DNA of 42,913 bases from an uncultured Synechococcus sp. (GTDB taxonomy: Bacteria; Cyanobacteriota; Cyanobacteriia; Phormidesmidales; Phormidesmidaceae), in NCBI GenBank assembly GCA_937911865.1, contig CALDSK010000337.1, positions 1-42,913 of the forward strand. Direction: 5' to 3'. The notes beneath the pieces were generated by a model. It worked only from the letters and a program-made list of their open reading frames with translations. It searched no databases and was not told the DNA's origin. A program made the translations under genes and the position numbers. How positions within the stretch are numbered: the stretch's first letter is position 1; each line of letters begins with the position of its first letter. Positions 17,316-25,226 of this stretch are shown one piece after another.

Positions 17316-18107
17316 ATGATGGCCTTAACCTTAACGAGCGCGCTAAGGCCTTTAAATCGATCACTTAAAGAACGTTTAATCATGGTTACCCTCCCTCTGA
17401 AGCGCCAAAATGCTGTCTTGACGCGTTCAAAAGCAGACAATCCAGTGAGCGAATCATCGCGAGTGGTTGCGCTTACTGCCAAAACGTTTGCCTGGGGCGA
17501 GCCGCTGCCTGCAGCAACCAGTGTCGTTAAGCGAGTCATTGATATTGTTGGCGCGCTAGTTGGGCTTGGGATTGTCGCACTAGTGCTCGTTCCTATTGCG
17601 ATCGCCATCAAAAAAGACGGGGGCCCACTCTTTTTCTGTCAGACTCGTTACGGCTACCGGGGCCGCGAATTTCGCATTTGGAAATTTCGCTCCATGGTCC
17701 CCAATGCCGACTCGCTCAAGCACACAATAGAAAACGAAGCCAGCGGCCTCATCTTTAAGAACGAAGATGACCCTCGCATCACGCCTATTGGTAAGTTCTT
17801 ACGCCGTACTAGCTTGGACGAGCTACCTCAGTTCTGGAACGTTCTAAAAGGTGATATGAGCCTGGTTGGCACACGTCCGCCCGTACTGAGTGAAGTCGCT
17901 GAATATGAGCCTCACCACTGGAAGCGCCTTGCCGTGAAGCCTGGCATTACCGGTAAATGGCAGACTAGCGGCCGCTCCAGCATCAAGGACTTTGAAGAGA
18001 TCGTCAAAATGGACTTAGACTATCAGGCCCAGTGGTCCATCTTGTCAGACATCGTGATTATCCTAAAGACCGTTGGTGTGGTTTTTGGCAGTAAAGACGC
18101 TTGTTAG
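17316..18107 (+). CDS. Polyprenyl-phosphate sugar-1-phosphate transferase
   Basis: About 263 aa (TTG at 17304 or ATG at 17382 are other possible starts). It is a small monotopic phosphoglycosyltransferase (bacterial sugar transferase, PF02397): one N-terminal helix (VIDIVGALVGLGIVALVLVP), then FRIWKFRSM, DPRITPIGKFLRRTSLDELPQFWNVL with the catalytic Asp-Glu pair, and SLVGTRPP. It moves a sugar phosphate onto undecaprenyl phosphate, starting an exopolysaccharide or O-antigen repeat. It lacks the multi-helix N-terminal half of WbaP/WcaJ. With gmd and fcl about 5 kb upstream it suggests surface polysaccharide synthesis, though no glycosyltransferases are adjacent. Confidence 0.93.
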   Translation: MMALTLTSALRPLNRSLKERLIMVTLPLKRQNAVLTRSKADNPVSESSRVVALTAKTFAWGEPLPAATSVVKRVIDIVGALVGLGIVALVLVPIAIAIKKDGGPLFFCQTRYGYRGREFRIWKFRSMVPNADSLKHTIENEASGLIFKNEDDPRITPIGKFLRRTSLDELPQFWNVLKGDMSLVGTRPPVLSEVAEYEPHHWKRLAVKPGITGKWQTSGRSSIKDFEEIVKMDLDYQAQWSILSDIVIILKTVGVVFGSKDAC

Positions 18108-18163
18108 GTCATATCGCCTCTGTCGAGGCTACTTAAGCAAAAGTGATCAGCTAGCCAAACACT

Positions 18164-18203
18164 AAAGCCGACTCTGCGCAAAACACTGCACGAGTCGGCT
18201 TTT
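18164..18203. terminator. Bidirectional terminator (sugar transferase / tic22)
   Basis: aaagccgactc (18164-18174) pairs with gagtcggcttt (18192-18202), with A's before and T's after. It sits between convergent genes, 57 bp past the sugar-transferase stop. Confidence 0.75.
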
Positions 18204-18294
18204 CATGTATCTTTCTAGGATTTTATCGCTGGACTTTTGTCTCCGGTCTTTTATCTGAGTTGCTCCCGTCGGTCGAAGGCAAATATCGCTCTAT

Positions 18295-19029
18295 TTACTC
18301 GCCTTCAGGCGCAGGGGGCTGAGGAGCACTTTGCTGAATAGAGTTAATAGTCTCAGAATCTGGCAATAGACGAATCTGGTTGAGCGCCTCATCTTCGCTG
18401 GTCTCCATCTCAACTAGCATGGCTTCTAAAGGCAGCACGCCCACACTAATTGCAGCTCTAGCTTCAGGATTGCTCTCACCTAGATCAGCCAAAAGCGCCT
18501 CCAAGTCATCGTGAGAGAAGAACATGGGAAATACGGTTTCGCCATTGTTTTGCTGCAAGGGGGCCAGTGAACCATCTTCTAATCGAGCGAAGAACAAAGG
18601 CACCCCACCCTGGTAGCCTGTTCCTAAAGCAGCCGCCTCAGAGGCTTCATCCTGTTCAGGCACATAAATAAGCTGCAAGTCTCCCTCAGTCTGTGTCTCT
18701 TCGTACAGCCTCTCCAAATTGGTCAAACCGACCTGTGCGTTGGGCGCAAACTCTGGATTGGCTTCGTTGGCTCGGCTTAAAAAGGTCTCAGCATCTTGCT
18801 CTGTCATAAAGACATAAAGACTCGGCTCCTCAGCCTGACCGTCTTCAGCACTAGAAATTAAAATTAGGCCACTTTCATTGCCCAACACAAATACAGGAAC
18901 ACTGGAAAGCTTTTCAGCCACTTGCTCCTGCGTGAGGGCTAAAGCAGCGTTGGGCGCTATCAGCGTAGTGCCCAGCAGGCTAGAGCCGATAGCACCTAAC
19001 GCCAAGGCGCGGCGAATAAAAGATTTCAT
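18295..19029 (-). CDS. Tic22-like periplasmic protein
   Basis: 244 aa from the ATG at 19029, which has a strong GGAGG just upstream; the longer frame to 19080 is not needed. A signal peptide (KSFIRRALALGAIGSSLLGTTLIAPNAALA) is followed by the Tic22 fold, visible as two related halves (VPVFVLGNESG...LYVFMTEQDAETFL and VPLFFARLEDG...FPMFFSHDDLEALL). Cyanobacterial Tic22 is a periplasmic/thylakoid-associated chaperone needed for outer-membrane biogenesis. The C-terminus is a Pro/Gln tail. A tRNA-Pro gene and a triple 9-mer element lie upstream on the same strand. Confidence 0.88.
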   Translation of the reverse strand: MKSFIRRALALGAIGSSLLGTTLIAPNAALALTQEQVAEKLSSVPVFVLGNESGLILISSAEDGQAEEPSLYVFMTEQDAETFLSRANEANPEFAPNAQVGLTNLERLYEETQTEGDLQLIYVPEQDEASEAAALGTGYQGGVPLFFARLEDGSLAPLQQNNGETVFPMFFSHDDLEALLADLGESNPEARAAISVGVLPLEAMLVEMETSEDEALNQIRLLPDSETINSIQQSAPQPPAPEGE

Positions 19030-19143
19030 AGATCCTCCGATGATTGGCAGTAGGTAATTGTAAACAATCTCAACCATCATGGGTGAGTGCCTTTAATTCA
19101 CTCAACCCACGGTGGACGATTAATAAATTGACCAGCCTGTCTA

Positions 19144-19199
19144 AAAGTTCTCAGTAATTTTACCGAGAACTTTGATTTAAAGCCTTAACTGAGAACTTT
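19144..19199 (-). promoter_or_regulatory. Triple 9-mer element upstream of tic22
   Basis: The word aaagttctc/gagaacttt occurs three times in 56 bp: 19144-19152 in one orientation, 19165-19173 and 19191-19199 in the other. The outer pair is an 11-bp perfect inverted repeat (aaagttctcag / ctgagaacttt). In a minus-strand transcript the last copy could pair with either of the first two. It lies between tRNA-Pro and tic22. Confidence 0.55.
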
Positions 19200-19243
19200 C
19201 AAAAAGGCAGGAAACGTCTGATTGAATGATAAAGCGAAACATT

Positions 19244-19284
19244 AAAAAACTGCTCGTACTCACTTTAGGAGTGCCGAACAGCAG
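19244..19284 (-). terminator. Likely terminator of tRNA-Pro
   Basis: On the minus strand, four bases after the tRNA end, an imperfect stem (CTGCT with AGCAG; inner CACT with AGTG) leads into a run of six T's (A-run 19244-19249 on plus). Confidence 0.5.
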
Positions 19285-19288
19285 CGAT

Positions 19289-19361
19289 CGGGATGACAGG
19301 ATTCGAACCTGCGACATCCTGCTCCCAAAGCAGGCGCGCTACCAAGCTGCGCTACATCCCG
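19289..19361 (-). tRNA. tRNA-Pro (anticodon TGG)
   Basis: 73-nt cloverleaf on the minus strand. The acceptor stem is CGGGATG/CATCCCG; the D arm has GCGC stems around AGCTTGGTA; the anticodon stem CCTGC/GCAGG encloses TTTGGGA, so the anticodon is TGG (reads CCA and other Pro codons); and the T arm has TTCGAAT. The CCA end is not encoded. It has no intron. Confidence 0.97.
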
Positions 19362-19506
19362 GCCCCCATAGTAACATGGGTTGCTGAAATTTTTATTCAA
19401 GCTCTTAAAAAAGCATCAATTAAAAGACTGACCATAAAAGGCTGACTATCACTCAATAGAGTCAGATCAATCAGCAGTTCACCAGCAGCTCAATGAATAA
19501 AAGCTA

Positions 19507-19566
19507 AAAGGCCAGACGCTAAAGAGCCAGACGCTAAAGAGCCAGACACTAAAGAGCCAGATGCTA
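19507..19566. repeat. 15-bp tandem repeat, four copies
   Basis: Four units of aagagccagacgcta with one or two changes each, in the spacer between tRNA-Pro and the DUF4332 gene. No spacers between units. Confidence 0.85.
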
Positions 19567-19703
19567 GAGAGGACTGGTTAATACTGTTTATTGCTATAAC
19601 TTTCCCATCAATATCTTTTGATTAACGGCTTACTGGCCGACTTCCTTATCTTCCATAGACAGTGACTCATAGACAATGATTGCATGTCCATAAGTACCAG
19701 CAC

Positions 19704-20120
19704 ATGATTGCAACCCCATCGACTAATCACCCGATTCAATCTCTACCGGGGTTGAGCGATACGCAAATACAGGCGCTCAATGACTGTGATATCACAACAA
19801 CCTTTGATTTATTACGTCAGGGCAACACCTTAAGCCAGCGTCAGCAGCTTTCTAAACAGCTCAACACCAATATCAAGTACATCAATAAGTGGACTGCTCT
19901 GGCAAACCTGGCCAGAATTCCTGGCGTAGGCTGTCAGTATTGCGGCCTGCTGCTGCACGCAGGCGTTAGCACCCCGCAGCAGTTAGCAGGAATGACGGTG
20001 CAAAGACTCCACCCTTTGCTGCGGCGGCTACAGGTACAGCTGTTGAACCGTGCTGATTTGGCACCTGACACAGGACAGGTAGCGACCTGGATTCAACAGG
20101 CTCAGCAAATGACACAATGA
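19704..20120 (+). CDS. DUF4332 domain protein
   Basis: 138 aa from ATG 19704 (a TTG at 19680 adds 8 residues). The chain has two helix-hairpin-helix-like units: LPGLSDTQIQALNDCDITTTFDLL and IPGVGCQYCGLLLHAGVSTPQQLA. This is the arrangement of DUF4332, related to the HhH folds of DNA polymerases and radiation-damage proteins. It may bind DNA non-specifically (inference from fold). There is no catalytic domain and no operon partner. It is convergent with a GNAT gene. Confidence 0.75.
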   Translation: MIATPSTNHPIQSLPGLSDTQIQALNDCDITTTFDLLRQGNTLSQRQQLSKQLNTNIKYINKWTALANLARIPGVGCQYCGLLLHAGVSTPQQLAGMTVQRLHPLLRRLQVQLLNRADLAPDTGQVATWIQQAQQMTQ

Positions 20121-20154
20121 GGTCGGCGCTATGATATCGACATCAACATTAACG

Positions 20155-20790
20155 CTATTTCAGACGGGCTTTCCATTCACAAAAAAGTATTGAGTGCACT
20201 TTCCAATCTACAAAATGGTCATACAGCCACTCTGCCTCTCTCAGCGTGCCTTCATAGGTTAGTCCTAATCGTTTGGCGACGGCCTCACTCCGATAATTAT
20301 CGACGGCGCAGCAAATATCTATGCGATTAAGATTGAGCGTCGCAAAACCGTAATCAATGATGGACTGGCAGGCGCGAGTCATGAGGCCTCTCCCCTGGTA
20401 AGTAGCAGATAGCCAATAGCCAAGGCTACTGGAGCGATTGTGCCAGCGGATGTCGTGGAGCCCGACAAGACCCACAATTGCTCGGTCGTAGCAAATAGCC
20501 GAGACAAATTCTTGACCTAATCGAGCGTGCTCAAGGCCTCTTTCAATGAAGGCGCGAGTGTCTTCTAAGCTGAGGTTTGAATCCAGCCAGGGCAGCCATT
20601 GCCTCAAGTAGCTGCGGTTAGCGTCAGTTAAGGAGAAAAGCGCGTCGGTATCTTTTAATGTTAGAGAACGTATACTCAGATGCTGGTTGATACAGCAGGT
20701 CAAGTTAGCGTGAGTTAAACCTTCAGACACGCCTTCAGACACGCTTTCACACTTATGAACCGGGTCGAACTCGATTTGACCTGAAAACAT
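20155..20790 (-). CDS. GNAT N-acetyltransferase (RimJ/RimL type)
   Basis: 211 aa. The start ATG at 20790 has a GGAAGAAG Shine-Dalgarno; a TTG at 20805 is in frame. The domain runs from about residue 38: LSIRSLTLKDTDALFSL, then RQWLPWLD, YWLSATYQGRGLMTRA (acetyl-CoA loop) and RSEAVAKRLGLTYEGTLREAEW, all typical of RimJ/RimL enzymes that acetylate protein N-termini or small amines. The first ~37 residues are an extra segment with a 12-nt in-frame duplication (SVSEGVSEG). It follows the Ycf52-like GNAT on the same strand by about 40 bp. Confidence 0.88.
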   Translation of the reverse strand: MFSGQIEFDPVHKCESVSEGVSEGLTHANLTCCINQHLSIRSLTLKDTDALFSLTDANRSYLRQWLPWLDSNLSLEDTRAFIERGLEHARLGQEFVSAICYDRAIVGLVGLHDIRWHNRSSSLGYWLSATYQGRGLMTRACQSIIDYGFATLNLNRIDICCAVDNYRSEAVAKRLGLTYEGTLREAEWLYDHFVDWKVHSILFCEWKARLK

Positions 20791-20830
20791 GCTTCTTCCG
20801 TTCAAACGAATTAGCTTTTGAGCAGATCAC

Positions 20831-21349
20831 CTAATCCGGATACCAAAACATTCCTTTGATGCCTTCAGGATCAGGCATAAAGCCTAGCTGCTTGTAAAAG
20901 TTCACCACGTCTGGATCGGCAAATAGAGTAACGTTGCTGATGTCTTCACTGCGCAGCTTTTTGATCAGCTGATTCATCAGCGCTCGGCCCAAGCCCTTAC
21001 CTTGAGAGTCAGGATGAACCACAACGTCCCAAATCGTGGCGTTAAACGCGTGATCAGAGGTCGCCCGGGAGAATCCGATCAGCCGTCTGCGGTTTCCCTT
21101 TTGCTCCCACATCGTGATGACCAGGAAGCTATTTTGAATGGCTTTGCGCACTTTGCGAATAGGCCGACGAGACCAGCCAACCGCGTCGCAGAGCTCTTCT
21201 AACTCGTAGAGATCGATCGTGCGGTCCGTGCTGAAAAATATACGAGCGTTTTCATCTACGCCTTTAGCCTCTGCAATGTATCCACCGGTGCTTGCTGTCT
21301 GGGAGGAAGCAGCGTCAGAAGTGGTGAACAAGCTTTTCCAAAAACCCAT
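20831..21349 (-). CDS. Ycf52-like GNAT acetyltransferase
   Basis: 172 aa from the ATG at 21349 (MGFWKSLF); the frame extends to 21388 without need. After a short Ser/Ala-rich N-terminus come RIFFSTDRTIDLYELEELCDAVGWSRRP, the acetyl-CoA motif VVHPDSQGKGLGRALMNQLIKKL and VVNFYKQLGFMPD. This is the cyanobacterial/plastid GNAT type (ycf52; plastid GNATs acetylate N-termini and lysines). Catalytic role in this organism is inferred from family. It is probably co-transcribed with the RimJ/L-type gene downstream. Confidence 0.85.
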   Translation of the reverse strand: MGFWKSLFTTSDAASSQTASTGGYIAEAKGVDENARIFFSTDRTIDLYELEELCDAVGWSRRPIRKVRKAIQNSFLVITMWEQKGNRRRLIGFSRATSDHAFNATIWDVVVHPDSQGKGLGRALMNQLIKKLRSEDISNVTLFADPDVVNFYKQLGFMPDPEGIKGMFWYPD

Positions 21350-21812
21350 GCAGGCAAAGAAGTTAGTAACTTTTATCGTGGAGAACAAAACGGTACTAGC
21401 AGTATATCGCCTGGAAGCTCACTTATAGCAGGCTTCTTTTAAGCATTGCGAGAGGAGAACCATGTGCCAAGCGGCTGCGGTAGCAAACGAATACAGCGCA
21501 AGGCAAATATATCAAAGTAACCTTGTAAAACCTAACGAATCAACCGCGATCCGGGCAAACTATAGCAACATTAGTTACTTTGCTAAGGCGCAGCACACTG
21601 GCTCAAGGCCTATGTAGCACCAGGCAAAGTCGCTCGCGAAAGGCACGATGCATTCGCGATTTGTAGCAAACGTCCTGATGCGTTAGGACATTTGCGCAAA
21701 AGCATTGCTTGTTTGCTAAGGAGGTTCACCCTTTAGGTTCACCCTCTAGTAAGTGTCTTAAGCAGTGCTTCGAAAGCTATATAACCTCAACTTTTGGCAG
21801 CATCGGCCCACT
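21350..21812. other. Divergent intergenic region with dyads
   Basis: No convincing ORF beyond alternative starts at either edge. It holds tcgcgaa/ttcgcga (21634-21640, 21653-21659) and a stem gcaaacgtcct/aggacatttgc with one mismatch (21666-21676, 21685-21695). A direct repeat aggttcaccct precedes the next gene. It must carry promoters for both directions; none is clear enough to mark. Confidence 0.4.
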
Positions 21813-22535
21813 ATGGCACTCGGTTTAGACCCTTCAACAGTGGAATTGCTCAAGCGATTTAATCGAGCATTTCCTCAGTTTTACGAGCAGTTTGTGGGCA
21901 GTGATATTCAGCTGCAAAACTTGCGGCTGGCCTATCAGCTCTTTAGAACTGAGAAAGCTGTTATTGAAATGTATTCAGAGGGCGATCGCACCACCCTGCA
22001 ATTCGCCTACCGCAACCAATCTTTTCTACTTAGCGATATTTTCGGCGTCCTCGCCGCCTACGGTCTCACTATCCACAGTCTCAGTCTGTATGGTCAAATC
22101 TATCCGCCCATGCTGGTTTTCGCCAAGCTCGTCGTGTCTAGAGGTGGCAAAGAGCTCACGCCCAAAACAACTGAGAATGTCCGTAGAGCCGTCCGCGAAG
22201 CACTAGCAGGCCGATTTGAAGTCGAAGACATGCTCAATGTCGAATTTAACCTAGATGAAGGTCTCGCCCAGGTGGAAACCGAATTCTATGTTGATCCTGT
22301 TTTTCACCTGCCAGCACTATTGATTGAAGCAGACAACCAACCAGGTCTGTTTTATAAAGTGATGTACACCATCTGGCAAGAAGATTTGCTCGTCGTCAAT
22401 GCCAATTTGCTGGTGTGGCGCGGGCGGACTCGACTTATTCTTTACCTGCTAGGACCGAACGAGGGCGTAATTCCTGAGTATTTGGGCCAAAAAATTGCCG
22501 CAGGCGTGCGGGACCGATTGCTAGACCGCTGCTAG
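21813..22535 (+). CDS. ACT-domain-like protein of unknown function
   Basis: 240 aa (GTG at 21765 would add 16 residues). The opening LGLDPSTVELLKRFNRAFPQFYEQF is followed by two ACT-like regions. One is around FLLSDIFGVLAAYGLTIHSLSLYGQ; the second, LLIEADNQPGLFYKVMYTIWQEDLLVVNANLLVWRGR, resembles the C-terminal ACT repeats of GlnD-type uridylyltransferases. No catalytic domain is present, so it may be a stand-alone amino-acid or nitrogen-signal sensor (inference). It is soluble. The downstream hydrolase begins 73 bp after the stop and may be co-transcribed. Confidence 0.72.
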   Translation: MALGLDPSTVELLKRFNRAFPQFYEQFVGSDIQLQNLRLAYQLFRTEKAVIEMYSEGDRTTLQFAYRNQSFLLSDIFGVLAAYGLTIHSLSLYGQIYPPMLVFAKLVVSRGGKELTPKTTENVRRAVREALAGRFEVEDMLNVEFNLDEGLAQVETEFYVDPVFHLPALLIEADNQPGLFYKVMYTIWQEDLLVVNANLLVWRGRTRLILYLLGPNEGVIPEYLGQKIAAGVRDRLLDRC

Positions 22536-22608
22536 TAGTCTTCTCTTTAGTCGCCCTTACAGTGCCTCAACCCAGCAAACCCACACGATTAGCGCTAGCA
22601 TACTTAGT

Positions 22609-23709
22609 ATGCTGACAGTAAATATTGCAGGGGTTGCTCACGCCTACGACATCACGGACAACCGCCCACAGAAGGCTGCTTCATCCGAAGAGATATCAAA
22701 GACACTCTCAGTAGAGGCAAGTAAAGCAGCTGACGCACCTACATTGGTTTTCATTCACGGCTGGCTGCTCAGTCGTACCTATTGGCAGCCATTAGTCGAA
22801 GCCCTATCGACTGACTACCGATGCCTTACCTACGATCTCAGAGGATTTGGAGAGTCAACGAATAAGACCACGAATCAAGGCGCCCCATCAGACGGCCAGT
22901 CAGGTAATCAGTCCAAAGAGCTGGCCAAAGAGCTGTCTAGAGAAATTAAAATTCCTGCTGACCGCGCACTGACCGAAACCTGCGGTAATAAAACGGAGGC
23001 CTACAAAGCATCAGCTTATAGTTTGGCGGCCTACGCCCAGGACTTAAGAGCCCTGCTAGACCAGTTAGGCATTAACAAAGCATGGGTACTGGGTCATTCT
23101 CTGGGTGGTAGCGTTGCGCTGTGGGCGGCCTACTTGTTTCCAGAACAGATTACTGGGGTGGTATGTATCAACGCAGGCGGCGGCATTTACGTACCCAAAG
23201 AATTTGAAAAATTTCGCGCAGCGGGTCAGCAAATGGTGAAATTTCGGCCTAGCTGGCTACAGAATATGCCGCTCCTACCCAGGCTCTTTACCCGCGCGAT
23301 GGTCAGGCAGCCGCTCGCGCTGGCGTGGGGAAAACAACGTTTGCTGGACTTTATCAGGGCCGATCGCCAGGCCGCTGAAGGGGCACTGCTAGAAACGACC
23401 ACCGAAGCAGAAGTGCATCTGCTGCCACAAGTGCTTGGTCAAATCACCCAACCGGTTCACTTTATTACCGCGACTGAAGACACCATCATGCCTCCGCGCT
23501 ATGTTCGCTACCTGGCTAGCTTTCATCCGCATTTTAGAGAAGCCGAAAAAGAAGCCGAAGAAAAGACCGAAGAAAAGACCAAAAAAGAACCTGGGAAAGA
23601 GGCCGAAAAAGGCAATGCCTCTGTCTCCGAAATTCCGAACTGCGGTCACATGGCGATGGTTGAACAATCCGCAGCCGTCGCCAAGATTATCCGTAAGGTG
23701 ATTGGCTGA
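22609..23709 (+). CDS. Alpha/beta hydrolase with low-complexity inserts
   Basis: 366 aa, against about 280-300 for the family. The core is a normal alpha/beta hydrolase: oxyanion loop FIHGWLLSRTYWQPLV, strand-turn YDLRGFGES, nucleophile S164 in LGHSLGGS, Asp near TATEDTIMPP and His in NCGHMAMVEQ. The extra length comes from three hydrophilic inserts: near the N-terminus (about 20-42), between GFGES and the helix before the nucleophile (about 84-135), and a Lys/Glu tract before the catalytic His (about 309-335). Function of the enzyme is not predictable beyond esterase or related. Six 23-bp repeats follow the gene. Confidence 0.87.
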   Translation: MLTVNIAGVAHAYDITDNRPQKAASSEEISKTLSVEASKAADAPTLVFIHGWLLSRTYWQPLVEALSTDYRCLTYDLRGFGESTNKTTNQGAPSDGQSGNQSKELAKELSREIKIPADRALTETCGNKTEAYKASAYSLAAYAQDLRALLDQLGINKAWVLGHSLGGSVALWAAYLFPEQITGVVCINAGGGIYVPKEFEKFRAAGQQMVKFRPSWLQNMPLLPRLFTRAMVRQPLALAWGKQRLLDFIRADRQAAEGALLETTTEAEVHLLPQVLGQITQPVHFITATEDTIMPPRYVRYLASFHPHFREAEKEAEEKTEEKTKKEPGKEAEKGNASVSEIPNCGHMAMVEQSAAVAKIIRKVIG

Positions 23710-23733
23710 CCAGCATACAGCTTGGAAACGTTG

Positions 23734-23871
23734 AAACACTATCGCTAGCGCTTTTTGAACTCTATCGCTAGTGCTCTTTAAACTCTATCGCTAGTGCTCT
23801 TTAAACTCTATCGCTAGTGCTCTTTGAACTTTAGCGCTAGTGCTCTTTGAACTCTGGCGCTAGCGCTCAGG
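23734..23871. repeat. 23-bp tandem repeat, six copies
   Basis: Six head-to-tail units of about aaactctatcgctagtgctcttt, starting at 23734, 23757, 23780, 23803, 23826 and 23849. The core of each unit is near-palindromic (agcgctagtgct; gcgctagcgc in the outer units). It fills the spacer between the convergent hydrolase and tsaD. No spacers between units, so not CRISPR. Confidence 0.9.
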
Positions 23872-23930
23872 CGGTATTGGCAAAGCTCTTATTAGTATTG
23901 ATTTGGTATTGAGCAAACTATTGGTAAGGC

Positions 23931-25049
23931 TCATTGGTAAAGCTCAGCCACATCTGTAATTGATAGCTTCGACTGAGCGCCCAGCGTCAAGGGCGATCGC
24001 AGTCCCCTCGCAAACCTTTCTGCCGCCACGCAGGCAATCATCGCCGCATTATCTGTGCAGTAAGCCATCGGCGGAAACATCACTTTGAAGCCATTTTCTT
24101 CAGCAGCAGCGTGCAGGCGCGATCGCAGCTCACTGTTTGCAGCGACCCCACCGCCGACTACCACCGTATCCAACCCATAGTCCTCCAAACAGGCCAGCAC
24201 CCGCTTTACCAGCGCCCGCACCACCGTTAGCTGAAAACTCGCCGCCACATCGGCAACAGGAATCACACCATCATCTGCTTGCGCCTTCAACTTATCCGTC
24301 AGCCGCAGTACTGCCGTCTTTAGGCCGCTAAAGCTAGCATCGTATCGGTGGTAGCCGCCACCCGGCAGCGAAATTTTCCCTTCTGGCAGTGCATACGCTT
24401 TTGCATTACCAGATTGCGCGAGTCGATCAATCACCGGCCCGCCAGGATAGCCCAACTCCAGCAGCCGGGCAACTTTATCAAAGGCCTCACCGGCCGCATC
24501 ATCGCGAGTTTTACCCAAAATCTCATAGCTGCCTAGTCCGTTATCTGGCCCTTTCACATGCACAAAACTGGTGTGGCCGCCTGATACCAGCAAACATAAA
24601 AAAGGCGGTTGCAAAAGCGGATCGCTCAAGTAGGAGGCATAGACATGCCCTTCTAAATGATGCACCCCTAGAAACGGCTTATCGTGCACCATCGCTAGCG
24701 TCTTAGCCGCCGTAATCCCAACCATCAGCGCACCGACTAGGCCCGGTGCGCAGGTCGCGGCGATCGCATCCACCGCCGCCCAACCCAGATCGGCCTCAGC
24801 CATTGCCTGTGTAACTGCCTCGCCCACCGCACTCACGTGCTCACGCGAGGCCACCTCTGGCACAACACCGCCGTAGCGTCGATGAATATCGATTTGAGAA
24901 GCCACAATACTGCTGAGCACCTCACGTCCTCGCACAATAGCCACTGCCGTCTCGTCACAGCTAGTCTCTACCGCTAAAACAGTTGCGAGGGCAGTGGGGG
25001 CAGCTGTTTTTGCATGATTTGGGTAAATTACGTTAGATGAAGCATTCAT
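23931..25049 (-). CDS. tsaD: tRNA N6-adenosine threonylcarbamoyltransferase
   Basis: 372 aa, slightly longer than usual because of about 20 extra N-terminal residues before TVLAVETSCDETAVAIV. ASKHA-fold enzyme that transfers threonylcarbamoyl to A37 of ANN-reading tRNAs together with TsaB/TsaE. Metal ligands are in HHLEGHVYASYL (HxxxH); nucleotide loops are LLVSGGHTSFV and the C-terminal VVVGGGVAANSELR and YCTDNAAMIA. It is divergent from psaF, with the shared 177-bp spacer holding the psaF promoter region. Confidence 0.96.
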   Translation of the reverse strand: MNASSNVIYPNHAKTAAPTALATVLAVETSCDETAVAIVRGREVLSSIVASQIDIHRRYGGVVPEVASREHVSAVGEAVTQAMAEADLGWAAVDAIAATCAPGLVGALMVGITAAKTLAMVHDKPFLGVHHLEGHVYASYLSDPLLQPPFLCLLVSGGHTSFVHVKGPDNGLGSYEILGKTRDDAAGEAFDKVARLLELGYPGGPVIDRLAQSGNAKAYALPEGKISLPGGGYHRYDASFSGLKTAVLRLTDKLKAQADDGVIPVADVAASFQLTVVRALVKRVLACLEDYGLDTVVVGGGVAANSELRSRLHAAAEENGFKVMFPPMAYCTDNAAMIACVAAERFARGLRSPLTLGAQSKLSITDVAELYQ

Positions 25050-25077
25050 ACGAGCGATATAACAGATTGTGTTGACA

Positions 25078-25095
25078 ATTGTATCGGGATGTAAA
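25078..25095 (-). promoter_or_regulatory. HLR1-like site (candidate RpaB box) upstream of psaF
   Basis: Read on the minus strand: TTTACATC-CC-GATACAAT, matching the HLR1 pattern of two (G/T)TTACA(T/A)(T/A) words with a 2-nt gap, with one mismatch in each half. RpaB binds HLR1 to activate PSI genes in low light. A TATGAT at 25136-25141 could be the -10, putting this box at roughly -70 to -53, where activating HLR1 sites usually lie. The start site is inferred. Confidence 0.5.
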
Positions 25096-25226
25096 GCCTT
25101 GCTGTGCTTTCTTTACGGGGTTCGCAGGCGAGGAGTATGATTGCCTACAAGCTAGGCTGTGTCTGCGTATTTTGCATATCTTTGGCACATCCCTATGCTT
25201 CATTAGTAATGAGAGAGGAAACCTAT

